Origin: 2-02-FULL-47-50 sp964479045
Lineage (GTDB): Bacteria; Pseudomonadota; Gammaproteobacteria; Eutrophobiales; Eutrophobiaceae
DNA: 64,000 nt
Direction of reading: 5' to 3'
Assembly (NCBI GenBank): GCA_964479045.1
Contig: CAYZJI010000013.1
Coordinates: forward strand, 1 to 64,000
The notes below the pieces were generated by a model, which was not told the origin of the DNA, did no database searches, and was given only the letters and a program-made list of their open reading frames with translations. Of this stretch, positions 35,839 to 44,597 are shown one piece after another. The position numbers and the translations under genes were made by a program. The number at the start of each line of letters is the position of its first letter. Position 1 is the first letter of the stretch.

Positions 35839-36486
35839 TCAATTCATGCCGGGTAAAGCACTGATTTCGACCAGTTGACGCCCTTCCCGGATGCCGGGCA
35901 CCGTCAGGGGATGGGTTTGCACCCGCAGGGTGTCGTGATCCAATACTGCCAGTTCATCCGCAATATCATCGCCTTTCATGGCCAGCAGCTTGCCATCAGG
36001 AGCCAGCAGGTGCCGGGTTTGTTTGTAAATAACTTCCAGACTGGCAAACGCACGGGTGATGATGGTCGAAAACAGTGGCTCGGCACGGTACAGTTCTGCC
36101 CGCTTGCAGACGGTTACCACATTTTTTAATTTGAGCTCAATGACCGCCTGGTTCACAAAACGTATTTTTTTGTGATTGCTGTCCAGTAATGTCCAGGACC
36201 GTTCCGGTTCCGCGAGCGCCAGGATCAGACCCGGAAGCCCTGCCCCTGTCCCCACATCCAGACACTGTTTTCCATGCAGGTAAGGCAATACCGACAGGCT
36301 GTCCAGAACATGATGGGTGATCATCTTTTCCGGTTCGCGGATCGCCGTCAGGTTATAAGCGGCATTCCATTGTTGCAGAAGGTCAAGATAACGCAGGTAG
36401 CTTGCAACCGGTTGCTGCTCCGGCGGCAACAGCATCTGGCTCAGACCATCCTGAAGCAGGCGGGAAATATCTGTGGGATGGTTCAA
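35839..36486 (-). CDS. rsmG: 16S rRNA 7-methylguanosine methyltransferase RsmG
   Basis: Methylates N7 of G527 in 16S rRNA. The 215-residue product shows the SAM-binding motif DVGTGAGLPGLILAL (about residue 75) and the surrounding YNLTAIREPEKMITHHVLDSL. Start ATG at 36486 overlaps the stop of mnmG by 4 bases. Confidence 0.96.
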   Translation of the reverse strand: MNHPTDISRLLQDGLSQMLLPPEQQPVASYLRYLDLLQQWNAAYNLTAIREPEKMITHHVLDSLSVLPYLHGKQCLDVGTGAGLPGLILALAEPERSWTLLDSNHKKIRFVNQAVIELKLKNVVTVCKRAELYRAEPLFSTIITRAFASLEVIYKQTRHLLAPDGKLLAMKGDDIADELAVLDHDTLRVQTHPLTVPGIREGRQLVEISALPGMN

Positions 36487-38378
36487 GCCGTTTTCTGGTA
36501 AACGGCGGAATGTTTCTTGAGATAGATGCGCAGCAGTGAAAGCGCCGCGGGCGTGACCCCCGGAATGCGCGAAGCCTGCCCCAGACTGTATGGACGAATC
36601 TGTGAGAACTTCTGGATCATCTCGGCGGACAGTCCGCGGACTTGTGCATAATCCAGCCCTTCCGGCAACACGGTATCTTCATGGCTCCGGTTGCGTTCGA
36701 TCTCTTCCGCCTGCCGATCAATATAACCGCTGTATTTGGCCTGAATCTCAACCTGTTCTTTCACATCCGCTGCAATATGCGCATGATCAATACCCAACAG
36801 ATCCAGCAACCGGGTATACGTCACCTGTGGCCGGTGCAGTAACTGCATGAGGGTATATTCATGGCCCATGGCCTTGCCGAGTTGTTCAACGGCAAGGGTT
36901 TCCGGTATCGCATCAGGTTGCACCCAAGTGTTCTCCAGACGCTGCTGTTCCCGGGCAATCGCTTCACGCCGTTGTGCAAACTGCTGCCAGCGTTCATCGT
37001 CCACCAGTCCCAGCCGCCGGCCGGTTTCGGTGAGGCGCAGATCGGCATTGTCTTCACGCAATAACAAACGGTATTCGGCGCGGCTGGTGAACATGCGATA
37101 GGGTTCATTGGTGCCACGCGTGATCAGATCATCGATCAAGACCCCGATATAGGCTTCATCACGGCGCGGACTCCAGTACGATTCGCCTTTGACCCTCAAT
37201 GCTGCATTCAGTCCGGCAATAAGTCCCTGTGCCGCGGCTTCTTCATAACCGGTGGTGCCGTTGATTTGTCCCGCGAAGAACAGGCCCCTGATAAATTTTG
37301 TTTCGAGCCACGGTTGCAGATCGCGTGGATCAAAATAATCATATTCAATCGCATACCCCGGACGGGTGATGTGTGCATTCTCAAAGCCCTTGATGGAACG
37401 CACCAGATCATACTGCACATCGAACGGCAGGCTGGTGGAGATGCCGTTCGGATAGACCTCGTGCGTGTTCAGTCCTTCCGGTTCAATAAAAATCTGGTGT
37501 GACGTTTTGTCGGCAAAACGCACGACCTTGTCCTCGACCGAAGGACAATAGCGCGGACCAGTGCCTTCAATTTTGCCACTGTACATCGGCGAACGGTGTA
37601 TGGCGCCACGGATAATCTCATGCGTGCGCTCATTGGTATGCGTGATATGGCAGGACACCTGGTGCGGATGTTCAGCCGCATTGCCGATAAATGAAAATAC
37701 CGGCACCGGCGTATCACCCGGCTGTTCCTGTAAACCTGTGTAACCGATGGACTTGCCATCAATACGCGGCGGTGTGCCGGTTTTGAGCCGTCCCACCCGG
37801 AATGGTAGTTCGCGTAATCGTTTGGCCAACGCATTGGCTGGTGGATCGCCGGCACGGCCACCGCTGTAATTACTGTCGCCGATATGGATGAAACCACCAA
37901 GAAATGTGCCTACAGTCAACACTACGCTTTGCGCATAAAACCTGACACCCATCTGGGTGATCACGCCTTTGATGGTTTCACCTTCAACGATCAGATCATC
38001 AACGGCCTGTTGAAAGATAGAGAGATTGGGCTGCTGTTCAAGCGCAGGCCTGACAACCGATTTATACAGGGCACGATCAATCTGTGCGCGGGTGGCGCGT
38101 ACCGCTGGCCCTTTGCTGGCGTTCAGTATCCTGAACTGGATACCGCTGCGATCCGCCGCACGGCCCATCAATCCACCCAACGCATCGATTTCCTTGACGA
38201 GATGCCCTTTGCCAATTCCGCCAATGGCCGGATTGCAAGACATCTGTCCGAGCGTATCCACGCTGTGAGTAAGTAACAAAGTCTTTACGCCCTGACGGGC
38301 GGACGCGAGCGCGGCTTCGGTTCCGGCATGCCCGCCACCGACAATGATCACATCGAATTGTTTTGGGTACGTCGTCAT
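36483..38378 (-). CDS. mnmG: tRNA uridine-5-carboxymethylaminomethyl enzyme MnmG (GidA)
   Basis: FAD protein that with MnmE modifies wobble U34 of tRNAs. The 631-residue product opens with the Rossmann motif VIIVGGGHAGTEAALASAR and contains SCNPAIGGIGKGHLVKEIDALGG and PGYAIEYDYFDPRDL. The start ATG is 38378; a TATAAT at 38387-38392 lies only 8 bases ahead, so its role as a -10 box would leave almost no leader. Heads the mnmG-rsmG-parA-parB run. I see no cluster of DnaA boxes upstream, so oriC is not placed here. Confidence 0.97.
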   Translation of the reverse strand: MTTYPKQFDVIIVGGGHAGTEAALASARQGVKTLLLTHSVDTLGQMSCNPAIGGIGKGHLVKEIDALGGLMGRAADRSGIQFRILNASKGPAVRATRAQIDRALYKSVVRPALEQQPNLSIFQQAVDDLIVEGETIKGVITQMGVRFYAQSVVLTVGTFLGGFIHIGDSNYSGGRAGDPPANALAKRLRELPFRVGRLKTGTPPRIDGKSIGYTGLQEQPGDTPVPVFSFIGNAAEHPHQVSCHITHTNERTHEIIRGAIHRSPMYSGKIEGTGPRYCPSVEDKVVRFADKTSHQIFIEPEGLNTHEVYPNGISTSLPFDVQYDLVRSIKGFENAHITRPGYAIEYDYFDPRDLQPWLETKFIRGLFFAGQINGTTGYEEAAAQGLIAGLNAALRVKGESYWSPRRDEAYIGVLIDDLITRGTNEPYRMFTSRAEYRLLLREDNADLRLTETGRRLGLVDDERWQQFAQRREAIAREQQRLENTWVQPDAIPETLAVEQLGKAMGHEYTLMQLLHRPQVTYTRLLDLLGIDHAHIAADVKEQVEIQAKYSGYIDRQAEEIERNRSHEDTVLPEGLDYAQVRGLSAEMIQKFSQIRPYSLGQASRIPGVTPAALSLLRIYLKKHSAVYQKTA

Positions 38379-38412
38379 ATTGGATAATTATACTCTGTGA
38401 CCGGGGATTCGG

Positions 38413-38477
38413 GGCTCGTGACTCGCAGCTCGTAAAACAAAACCATCAATACATTTACGAGCGACGAGTCCCGAGCC
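38413..38477. repeat. Imperfect 24-bp inverted repeat between speE and mnmG
   Basis: Arms at 38413-38436 and 38454-38477 pair at 21 of 24 positions with a 17-base spacer; the right arm starts TTTACGAGCGACGAG. The unit CTCGTGACTCG resembles the CTCGTGAAGCG of the repeats at 17757 and 44498. It lies between the 3' end of speE and the start of mnmG and could act as an RNA hairpin for speE transcripts. Confidence 0.8.
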
Positions 38478-38478
38478 A

Positions 38479-39333
38479 CTAGCCACACTCCTTCAACGCC
38501 TCGATTATGTAATCAGGCAACGACTGGGCCGCCGAGTGGATGTCCGCGTTGTAATACCGGGTCGGGAAGGTTTTCTTGCGCGCCGCCGTTTCACGGAATC
38601 CTTTGAGCTTTTGCCCTTTCCGCGCCATGGTTGCCGACCACCAACCGGATGGATACGTGCATTGCGGGAAGTGCATGGTCTTCACATCATCCGCGCCTGC
38701 CTGCCGCATGGCCTTATGGATATGGGTGATGATGTCCACATTAAATAATGGTGACTCACTTTGCGCCACCAGCAGACCACCATCACGCAACACGCGCAGG
38801 CAATCGCCATAAAACTCCGGTGAAAACAATCGCGCGGCCTGCCCGACGGGATCCGTGGTATCCAGAATAATCACATCCACCTGATCACCTTTGGTGTCAT
38901 GCATCCACTGGATGGCATCCTGAAACAGGAATTCGGCACGCGGATCGTTGTTGGCCTCACACAATTCCGGGAAAAATTTTTCGGATACGCGGGTCACGCG
39001 CTCATCCAGTTCTACCTGCAAAGCACGTTCTACCTGCTTGTGCTTGAGGACTTCTTTGAGGGTACCGCAATCACCACCCCCAACGACAACCACCTGTTTC
39101 GGATTGGTGTGGGTAAACAACACCGGGTGGGTCATCATCTCGTGGTAGATAAAATTATCACGGCTGGTGAGCATGACCAGACCATCCAGCGTCATCAACC
39201 GGCCGAAGGTTTCGGTCTCGTAAATCTCGATACGCTGCCAGGCTGATTGCTCGTCATGCAATTTGCGCTTGATGCCAAGCGAAACACCATAGCCATTGGC
39301 CTTTTCGGTGAACCAGGATTCATCCGTGGTCAT
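38479..39333 (-). CDS. speE: Spermidine synthase (polyamine aminopropyltransferase)
   Basis: Transfers an aminopropyl group from decarboxylated SAM to putrescine. The 284-residue product has the opening WFTEKANGYGVSLGIKRKLHDEQSAWQRIEIYET, the SAM-binding VVVGGGDCGTLKEVLKH (GGGDCG instead of the commoner GGGDGG) and VIILDTTDPVGQAARLFSPEFY. The frame runs to a TTG at 39366, but ATG 39333 preceded by GGGGG is the better start. speA is encoded 3 kb further on; the agmatine-to-putrescine steps are not obvious in this window. Confidence 0.93.
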   Translation of the reverse strand: MTTDESWFTEKANGYGVSLGIKRKLHDEQSAWQRIEIYETETFGRLMTLDGLVMLTSRDNFIYHEMMTHPVLFTHTNPKQVVVVGGGDCGTLKEVLKHKQVERALQVELDERVTRVSEKFFPELCEANNDPRAEFLFQDAIQWMHDTKGDQVDVIILDTTDPVGQAARLFSPEFYGDCLRVLRDGGLLVAQSESPLFNVDIITHIHKAMRQAGADDVKTMHFPQCTYPSGWWSATMARKGQKLKGFRETAARKKTFPTRYYNADIHSAAQSLPDYIIEALKECG

Positions 39334-39454
39334 GTGTTGAATTCCCCCAAAATCGTTGTCAGGCAAGGCGCGGCATGATAACGGAAAACTCTGAAATAAA
39401 CGAGAAAATCACCTGATTCCGGAGATAATGGTTACTGGCCGTTGATGGCCGGTT

Positions 39455-40003
39455 CTACATCTGCACCAGCCCGAGATTATGCTTGTGGTCATTCTTGAGC
39501 TTCACATAATGGGCGGCAGAATATTCCAGCGATTCCAGCTCCTGCTCCGTCAGCTTCCGCACCTGTTTAACCGGACTCCCTACATAAAGGTATCCGCCCT
39601 CGAGTTTCTTGCCCGGAGGTACGAGGCTGCCCGCTCCCAGTATCAGTTTGTCCCCCAGTACTGCGCCGTCCATGATGGTGGAGGACATCCCGATCAGACA
39701 CAGGTTGCCGACCGTACAGGCATGCAGGATCACACGGTGGCCGACCGTCACGTCATCACCGACATTCAATGCATACCCGCCCGGCGTGTATTTCCCGTCA
39801 TGGGTCACATGCAAAACGCACGCATCCTGGATGTTCGTGCGTTTGCCGATTCTGATGGAATTCACATCGCCGCGTGCCACCACAAACGGCCATAACGAAG
39901 AATCGTCATCGATGCTCACATCCCCAATCACAATCGCGCCATCATCCACATAGGCCGAGGCCGCAATTACGGGTGTATTTCCGGAAAATGTCCTGATTGC
40001 CAT
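39455..40003 (-). CDS. Gamma-class carbonic anhydrase family protein (YrdA-like)
   Basis: Left-handed beta-helix protein of 182 residues with hexapeptide repeats and a C-terminal helix. It has the probable metal histidines in HVTHDG (about residue 66) and GHRVILHACTVG (about residue 88-93), the QD of NIQDACVLH and the RGDVNSIRIG opening. Family members are zinc or iron enzymes, often inactive in CO2 hydration assays. It is alone on its strand between speE and the cytochrome gene. Confidence 0.88.
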   Translation of the reverse strand: MAIRTFSGNTPVIAASAYVDDGAIVIGDVSIDDDSSLWPFVVARGDVNSIRIGKRTNIQDACVLHVTHDGKYTPGGYALNVGDDVTVGHRVILHACTVGNLCLIGMSSTIMDGAVLGDKLILGAGSLVPPGKKLEGGYLYVGSPVKQVRKLTEQELESLEYSAAHYVKLKNDHKHNLGLVQM

Positions 40004-40092
40004 AATTCTTTTTAATTTTAATGGAACATTTGTACAGGTCAGTGTGTCGTATTAGTTAAATACGGCTGCATAACCAGAATAATCGAGCCGCC

Positions 40093-40158
40093 ATGATTAA
40101 AACTATTACAAGCTCACTACACTTTAATGACATGAAAACAGATGCGGCAAAATACTAG
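40093..40158 (+). CDS. Possible 21-residue peptide gene
   Basis: ATG at 40093 and TAG at 40156-40158 enclose a 21-codon frame with a polar composition (MIKTITSSLHFN start). A good terminator on the same strand lies 61 bases after the stop, and no larger gene sits on this strand between 40004 and 40264. There is no clear ribosome site and no known homologue that I recognise; this is a weak call. Confidence 0.15.
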   Translation: MIKTITSSLHFNDMKTDAAKY

Positions 40159-40218
40159 ACCGCTTCCAATAAACCAGACGATTTACAGCTATCCTCCTCC
40201 TCGCATTGTCCTGATATT

Positions 40219-40247
40219 AATCCCGCTTCACGGCGGGATTTTATTTT
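40219..40247 (+). terminator. Rho-independent terminator, mainly plus strand
   Basis: Perfect 8-bp stem AATCCCGC / GCGGGATT with loop TTCACG, continued by TTATTTT on the plus strand. On the minus strand the stem also lies 24 bases past the cytochrome stop, but is followed only by AATATC. A plus-strand transcript upstream is not otherwise identified. Confidence 0.65.
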
Positions 40248-40263
40248 GGGTAGCGCTAAATTC

Positions 40264-40905
40264 CTATTTACCCCAGCCGCCACTGGCGTTGACCATGTAA
40301 TCCACACCCGCTTTTACCTGTTCGTCGGTAAGATCGGCAAAGCCGCCGCGGGGCGGCATACCACGCAGACCATTAATGGCGTGGGCATAAACGGTCTCAC
40401 GTCCCTGTGCGATACGCTTGGCCCAGAGCGCCTTGTTGCCGAATTTGGGTGCTGCATTCATCCCGGCCTTGTGGCAAATCGCACAATACGTATTGTAAAT
40501 CTGGCCACCGTCCACCGGTGCGCTGCCGGCTGGAGTTTCTGCAGCAGGTGCCGCAACCGCTGGCGTTTCGGCCGGTGCCGGTGCTTCTGCAGGCACTGCC
40601 GGTACAGCCTCTGCAACCGGTTCGGCTGGTACTGACGGGGCGGGTTCCACTGCGGGGGCCGCCGGTTCAGGCGTGACCACAGGCGCAGGTTCAACCGCGA
40701 CGGGTTCTGCCGGTGCCGGAGTTTCAGCAGGCGCAACGGGCGGCGTTGCTTCCGGCTGGGGAATTGCAGGGACTGGCTCTACCGGCGCCGGAGTGGCCTC
40801 TGGTGCGGGCGCCGTCTGTGCCTGTTGTGCATCATCATTGCCGCAAGCGCTCAGTAGCAATGAAACAAGCAACAACAGACTGGAAAACAGATTCTTATTC
40901 AGCAT
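40264..40905 (-). CDS. Cytochrome c5-like lipoprotein with Pro/Ala-rich linker
   Basis: Predicted lipid-anchored c-type cytochrome of 213 residues. Lipobox LLSAC (cysteine about residue 21) is followed by roughly 105 residues of P-A-E-V-rich sequence, and then a c5-type haem domain (about 133-213) with the CAICH haem site and a methionine ligand in GMPPRGG. The linker would let the haem domain reach across the periplasm. It is separated from its neighbours and the terminator at 40219 lies downstream. The redox partner is unknown. Confidence 0.92.
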   Translation of the reverse strand: MLNKNLFSSLLLLVSLLLSACGNDDAQQAQTAPAPEATPAPVEPVPAIPQPEATPPVAPAETPAPAEPVAVEPAPVVTPEPAAPAVEPAPSVPAEPVAEAVPAVPAEAPAPAETPAVAAPAAETPAGSAPVDGGQIYNTYCAICHKAGMNAAPKFGNKALWAKRIAQGRETVYAHAINGLRGMPPRGGFADLTDEQVKAGVDYMVNASGGWGK

Positions 40906-41059
40906 GGTAAAGTCTCCGCGGACATTTTTTGATTCATTAAACTTTATTCATCATCCCGTGTCCGGGACAGATGTCAAATTCACTGACACGTCATGAACGT
41001 AGATTCTGCATCACATCGGATTTCTCGCTACGCCTGAAATGACAGGTTAGTATAGAAAC

Positions 41060-42475
41060 ATGTCTTTGGACACCAAAAAACTCACTGAATTCTGTTACCG
41101 GCACTGGGACCAATCGGCACTGCCGGAATTGATCGACTACATCCGCATTCCCAACAAATCGCCCCTGTTTGATCCGGACTGGGAACAGCATGGCCATATG
41201 GAAAAGGTGGTACAGCAATTTGCGCGCTGGTGCCAGACGCGCAATATCCCCGGTATGCAGTTTGAAATCGTGCGTCTGCCCGGCCGCACGCCACTGTTGT
41301 TCATGGATATTCCCGGCAATGTGGATAAAACCCTATTGCTCTATGGACATCTCGACAAACAGCCCGAAATGACCGGCTGGCGCGAAGGGCTGGATCCCTG
41401 GCAGCCGGTACTGGAAGGCGAAAAACTCTATGGACGTGGCGGTGCCGATGACGGGTATGCCACGTTTGCGTCATTGATTGCGATCATGGGCCTGAAAGAT
41501 CAAAACATTCCACATGCACGCTGTGTAGTCATCATTGAAGCCTGCGAAGAGAGCGGCAGTCATGATTTGCCGTTTTACATCGATGCGCTTGCTGATCGCA
41601 TTGGCAAACCGGAACTGGTGATTTGTCTGGATTCCGGTTGCGGTAATTACGACCAGCTGTGGAACACCACATCACTGCGCGGCCTGGTGGGCGGCACGCT
41701 CACGGTTGAAATTCTGGAAGAAGGCGTGCATTCCGGCGATGCAAGTGGTGTCGTGCCTTCGAGTTTCCGCATCCTGCGGCAATTACTGGATCGCATTGAT
41801 GATCATCAGACCGGCCGGGTGGCAGCCGATGTATTCAACGTACCCATACCTGCCAGCCGTCGATCACAGGCCCAACTCGCCGCGATGGTGCTGGGCCATA
41901 CGGTGTACACCAAATTTCCGTTTGTCCCCGGGGCCCGGCCCGTGCAGGACAATCCAGCGGAACTGATATTAAACCGCACCTGGCGGCCGGCACTTTCGAT
42001 TACCGGCGCAGACGGACTGCCGCCCATCGCCAATGCCGGCAATGTGTTACGGGCGAGCACGACGGTAAAAATATCCCTGCGCATACCGCCAACTGCTGAT
42101 CCCAAGGCCGCAGCGGCAAAACTTAAAACTTTGCTGGAGAGTGATCCGCCGTACGGCGCCCGGGTAACCTTCAAGGGTGACTGGGGCTCCGGCGGCTGGC
42201 ATGCCCCGGAACTGCGACCTTGGCTGGAGCAGGCCATTGATCAAGCATCACTCAATTATTTTGGCAAGGGTGCCATGCACATGGGCGAGGGCGGCACCAT
42301 ACCGTTCATGGGCATGCTGGGTGAAAAGTTTCCGGATGCACAGTTTCTGATCACAGGTGTGCTGGGTCCGCACTCCAATGCTCATGGGCCCAATGAATTT
42401 CTGCATATCCCCACAGCGAAAAAGCTGACCTGCTGCGTAGCGGAAGTGATTGCCAATCATTACCTACAGGCATGA
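41060..42475 (+). CDS. M20 family metallopeptidase
   Basis: Predicted zinc exopeptidase or amidohydrolase of 471 residues. Metal ligands and catalytic residues are visible: H in LLLYGHLDKQPE (about residue 95), D in GRGGADDGYA, E-E in EACEESGS, D in CLDSGCG, and the C-terminal H in GPHSNAHGPNEFLH. The dimerisation domain (about 220-360) is intact. It resembles the CPG2/dipeptidase group; substrate not predictable. It runs divergent from the cytochrome gene and in the same direction as speA, from which it is separated by an inverted repeat. Confidence 0.9.
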   Translation: MSLDTKKLTEFCYRHWDQSALPELIDYIRIPNKSPLFDPDWEQHGHMEKVVQQFARWCQTRNIPGMQFEIVRLPGRTPLLFMDIPGNVDKTLLLYGHLDKQPEMTGWREGLDPWQPVLEGEKLYGRGGADDGYATFASLIAIMGLKDQNIPHARCVVIIEACEESGSHDLPFYIDALADRIGKPELVICLDSGCGNYDQLWNTTSLRGLVGGTLTVEILEEGVHSGDASGVVPSSFRILRQLLDRIDDHQTGRVAADVFNVPIPASRRSQAQLAAMVLGHTVYTKFPFVPGARPVQDNPAELILNRTWRPALSITGADGLPPIANAGNVLRASTTVKISLRIPPTADPKAAAAKLKTLLESDPPYGARVTFKGDWGSGGWHAPELRPWLEQAIDQASLNYFGKGAMHMGEGGTIPFMGMLGEKFPDAQFLITGVLGPHSNAHGPNEFLHIPTAKKLTCCVAEVIANHYLQA

Positions 42476-42565
42476 AACCACGGAGTACACAGACAACACG
42501 GCGGAAACAATTTATTTTAATCAACTCGTTCATATTCTCCGTGTACTCCGTGTTCTCCGTGGTTA
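42476..42565. repeat. ACCACGGAG inverted repeat between M20 peptidase and speA
   Basis: AACCACGGAGTACAC (42476-42490) faces GTGTACTCCG...CTCCGTGGTT (42541-42564) with a 28-base A+T-rich centre. The arms are built of ACACGGAG units. This CACGGAG motif recurs as dispersed repeats in unrelated bacterial genomes, so it is probably a widespread intergenic repeat. Confidence 0.8.
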
Positions 42566-42578
42566 ATAATAAACCTGT

Positions 42579-44486
42579 ATGAAAACCGCCCCGCTTAAAG
42601 ACGCCCTCGAAAAAAAGAGCTGGTCCATCGCTGAATCCCGGCGTCTTTATCAGATCCCGGCCTGGTCTGAGGGTTATTTTGATATCAACCATCAGGGCCA
42701 TCTCGTTGCACAGCCCGGTAAAAATGAAAATCACGCGATTGATCTCTATCAACTGGCCTGCCGCCTGAAAGAACAGGGGCAAACTCCACCGGTATTGCTG
42801 CGGTTTACCGATATCCTCCAGCATCGTGTTGATGCCTTGTGCAATGCCTTTGCACAGGCCCGGCAGGAATTGAATTATCAATCCGGTTATACCGCGGTCT
42901 ACCCCATCAAGGTGAACCAGCAACGCAAGGTCGTGGAAGACATTATCCGTCACGGGGGGAACCGCATCGGCCTCGAAGCCGGCAGCAAACCGGAACTGCT
43001 CACCATCATTGCGCTGTCCGCGCCCGGCAATACCGTCATCTGCAACGGCTACAAGGATCAGGAATATCTCCGTATCGCGCTCATCGGCCAGCAACTGGGG
43101 TTGCGTGTTTTTATCGTGGTCGAAAAAATTTCCGAACTGAAAGTTGTCATCAAAATTGCCAGCGAGATGGGTATCCGGCCACGGCTCGGGATGCGCGTGC
43201 GTCTTGCCTCAGTCGCAGAAGGAAAATGGCAGAATACCGGCGGCGAAAAATCCAAGTTCGGTCTGCACAGTGCACAGGTTATTGCGGCCATTGAGCAATT
43301 ATCTGAAGCAAATATGCTCGACTGCCTGCAGTTGCTGCATTTTCATATCGGTTCCCAGATCAGCAGCATCCAGCAATTCCAGCGTGGCCTGCGTGAAGGC
43401 ACCCGCTTCTATCAGGAACTCTGCAGGATGAACGCACCTATTAAATGTGTGGATGTCGGCGGTGGTTTGGGTATTGATTATGAGGGAACACAATCGCGCA
43501 ATTACTGTTCCGTGAACTACACCATGCAGGATTACGCCACGACGGTTGTCAGTGCCTTTGCGGACGTTTGCGCTGAACACGGCTTGCCACACCCGGAAAT
43601 CATTACCGAGGCCGGCCGCGCTATGACGGCACATCATGCCCTGCTGATCACCAATGTAATCGGTGTAGAGCAGGTACCGGGGCTGGTCAAACCGGCACCG
43701 GCCAGAGCCGATGAGCCAGCGGTGATCAAGGCACTCTGGAAAATTCTGCAAGGCATCAATAAAAAACGCGCAGCTCTTTCCTATCAGGATGCGGCAGATC
43801 AATTTACGGAGGCCAAAGGCATGTTCGTGCAAGGACTGCTCAATCTGCAACAACGTGCGCGTGTGGAAGAATTGTTCTTCGCCATCTGTCGCAAGGTGCA
43901 GGGATTGTTAAAAGAAGACCAGCAGGAATTGCTGAATGAACTCAATGAAAAGCTTGCTGATAAATATTTCTGCAACTTCTCACTGTTCCAGTCCATGCCG
44001 GACAGTTGGGCCATTGATCAGATCTTTCCTATTGTGCCGCTGCATCGTCTTGATGAGCGCCCGACCCAGCGCGCCATGATTGAAGATCTCACCTGCGATT
44101 CAGACGGCATGGTCAAACAATATGTGGATGGCACCGGCATCACTGCCAGCATGGCCATCCACCCGCCGTTTGATCATGAGCCCTATCTGATAGGAATCTT
44201 TCTGCTGGGTGCCTATCAGGAAATTCTGGGCGACATGCATAATCTGTTTGGCGACACCGCTTCTGTGAATGTGGAATTGCTGCCTGACGGAAATTATCAG
44301 ATTACTGAAATTCATCAGGGAGATTCCGTGGCGGACCTGCTTGATTATGTCAACATCAGCGGCAAGACACTGGAATACTGCTACAAACAAAAGATTAATG
44401 AATCCGGTCTGGATAAATTTTTACAGACACAATATCTGAATGAACTGACGCAGGGACTGAGCGGGTATACCTATCTTGAAGACTAA
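42579..44486 (+). CDS. speA: Biosynthetic arginine decarboxylase
   Basis: PLP enzyme that converts arginine to agmatine in polyamine synthesis. The 635-residue product has the TIM barrel with the Schiff-base lysine in AVYPIKVNQQ (about residue 110), HFHIGSQ (about 255), DVGGGLGIDYEG (about 290) and the C-terminal domain containing CDSDG (about 505). Long form typical of SpeA rather than lysine/ornithine decarboxylases. Ends shortly before a repeat copy at 44498. Confidence 0.97.
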   Translation: MKTAPLKDALEKKSWSIAESRRLYQIPAWSEGYFDINHQGHLVAQPGKNENHAIDLYQLACRLKEQGQTPPVLLRFTDILQHRVDALCNAFAQARQELNYQSGYTAVYPIKVNQQRKVVEDIIRHGGNRIGLEAGSKPELLTIIALSAPGNTVICNGYKDQEYLRIALIGQQLGLRVFIVVEKISELKVVIKIASEMGIRPRLGMRVRLASVAEGKWQNTGGEKSKFGLHSAQVIAAIEQLSEANMLDCLQLLHFHIGSQISSIQQFQRGLREGTRFYQELCRMNAPIKCVDVGGGLGIDYEGTQSRNYCSVNYTMQDYATTVVSAFADVCAEHGLPHPEIITEAGRAMTAHHALLITNVIGVEQVPGLVKPAPARADEPAVIKALWKILQGINKKRAALSYQDAADQFTEAKGMFVQGLLNLQQRARVEELFFAICRKVQGLLKEDQQELLNELNEKLADKYFCNFSLFQSMPDSWAIDQIFPIVPLHRLDERPTQRAMIEDLTCDSDGMVKQYVDGTGITASMAIHPPFDHEPYLIGIFLLGAYQEILGDMHNLFGDTASVNVELLPDGNYQITEIHQGDSVADLLDYVNISGKTLEYCYKQKINESGLDKFLQTQYLNELTQGLSGYTYLED

Positions 44487-44497
44487 AAATGTAGCTC

Positions 44498-44539
44498 GTG
44501 AAGCGTTATTCGTGAAGTGCAATACGAGATACGCTTCAC
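44498..44539. repeat. Intergenic repeat copy C (CGTGAAGCG family)
   Basis: Contains a 20-base block (44498-44517) that is the exact reverse complement of 17806-17825, then five bases, then TACGAGATACGCTTCAC (44523-44539), exactly the reverse complement of 17757-17773. Copies A and C therefore share the same two blocks with different spacers. Confidence 0.9.
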
Positions 44540-44597
44540 ATTAACAATTTCCAAATATTTACTTTCACACTGACTATCGTAATTTCGGAGGGATGCA

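Noticed and set aside
38379..38478. Possible oriC next to mnmG
   Set aside because: mnmG lies next to oriC in E. coli, but this gap has only one imperfect DnaA-box-like sequence and no A+T-rich unwinding region; it holds a repeat instead.
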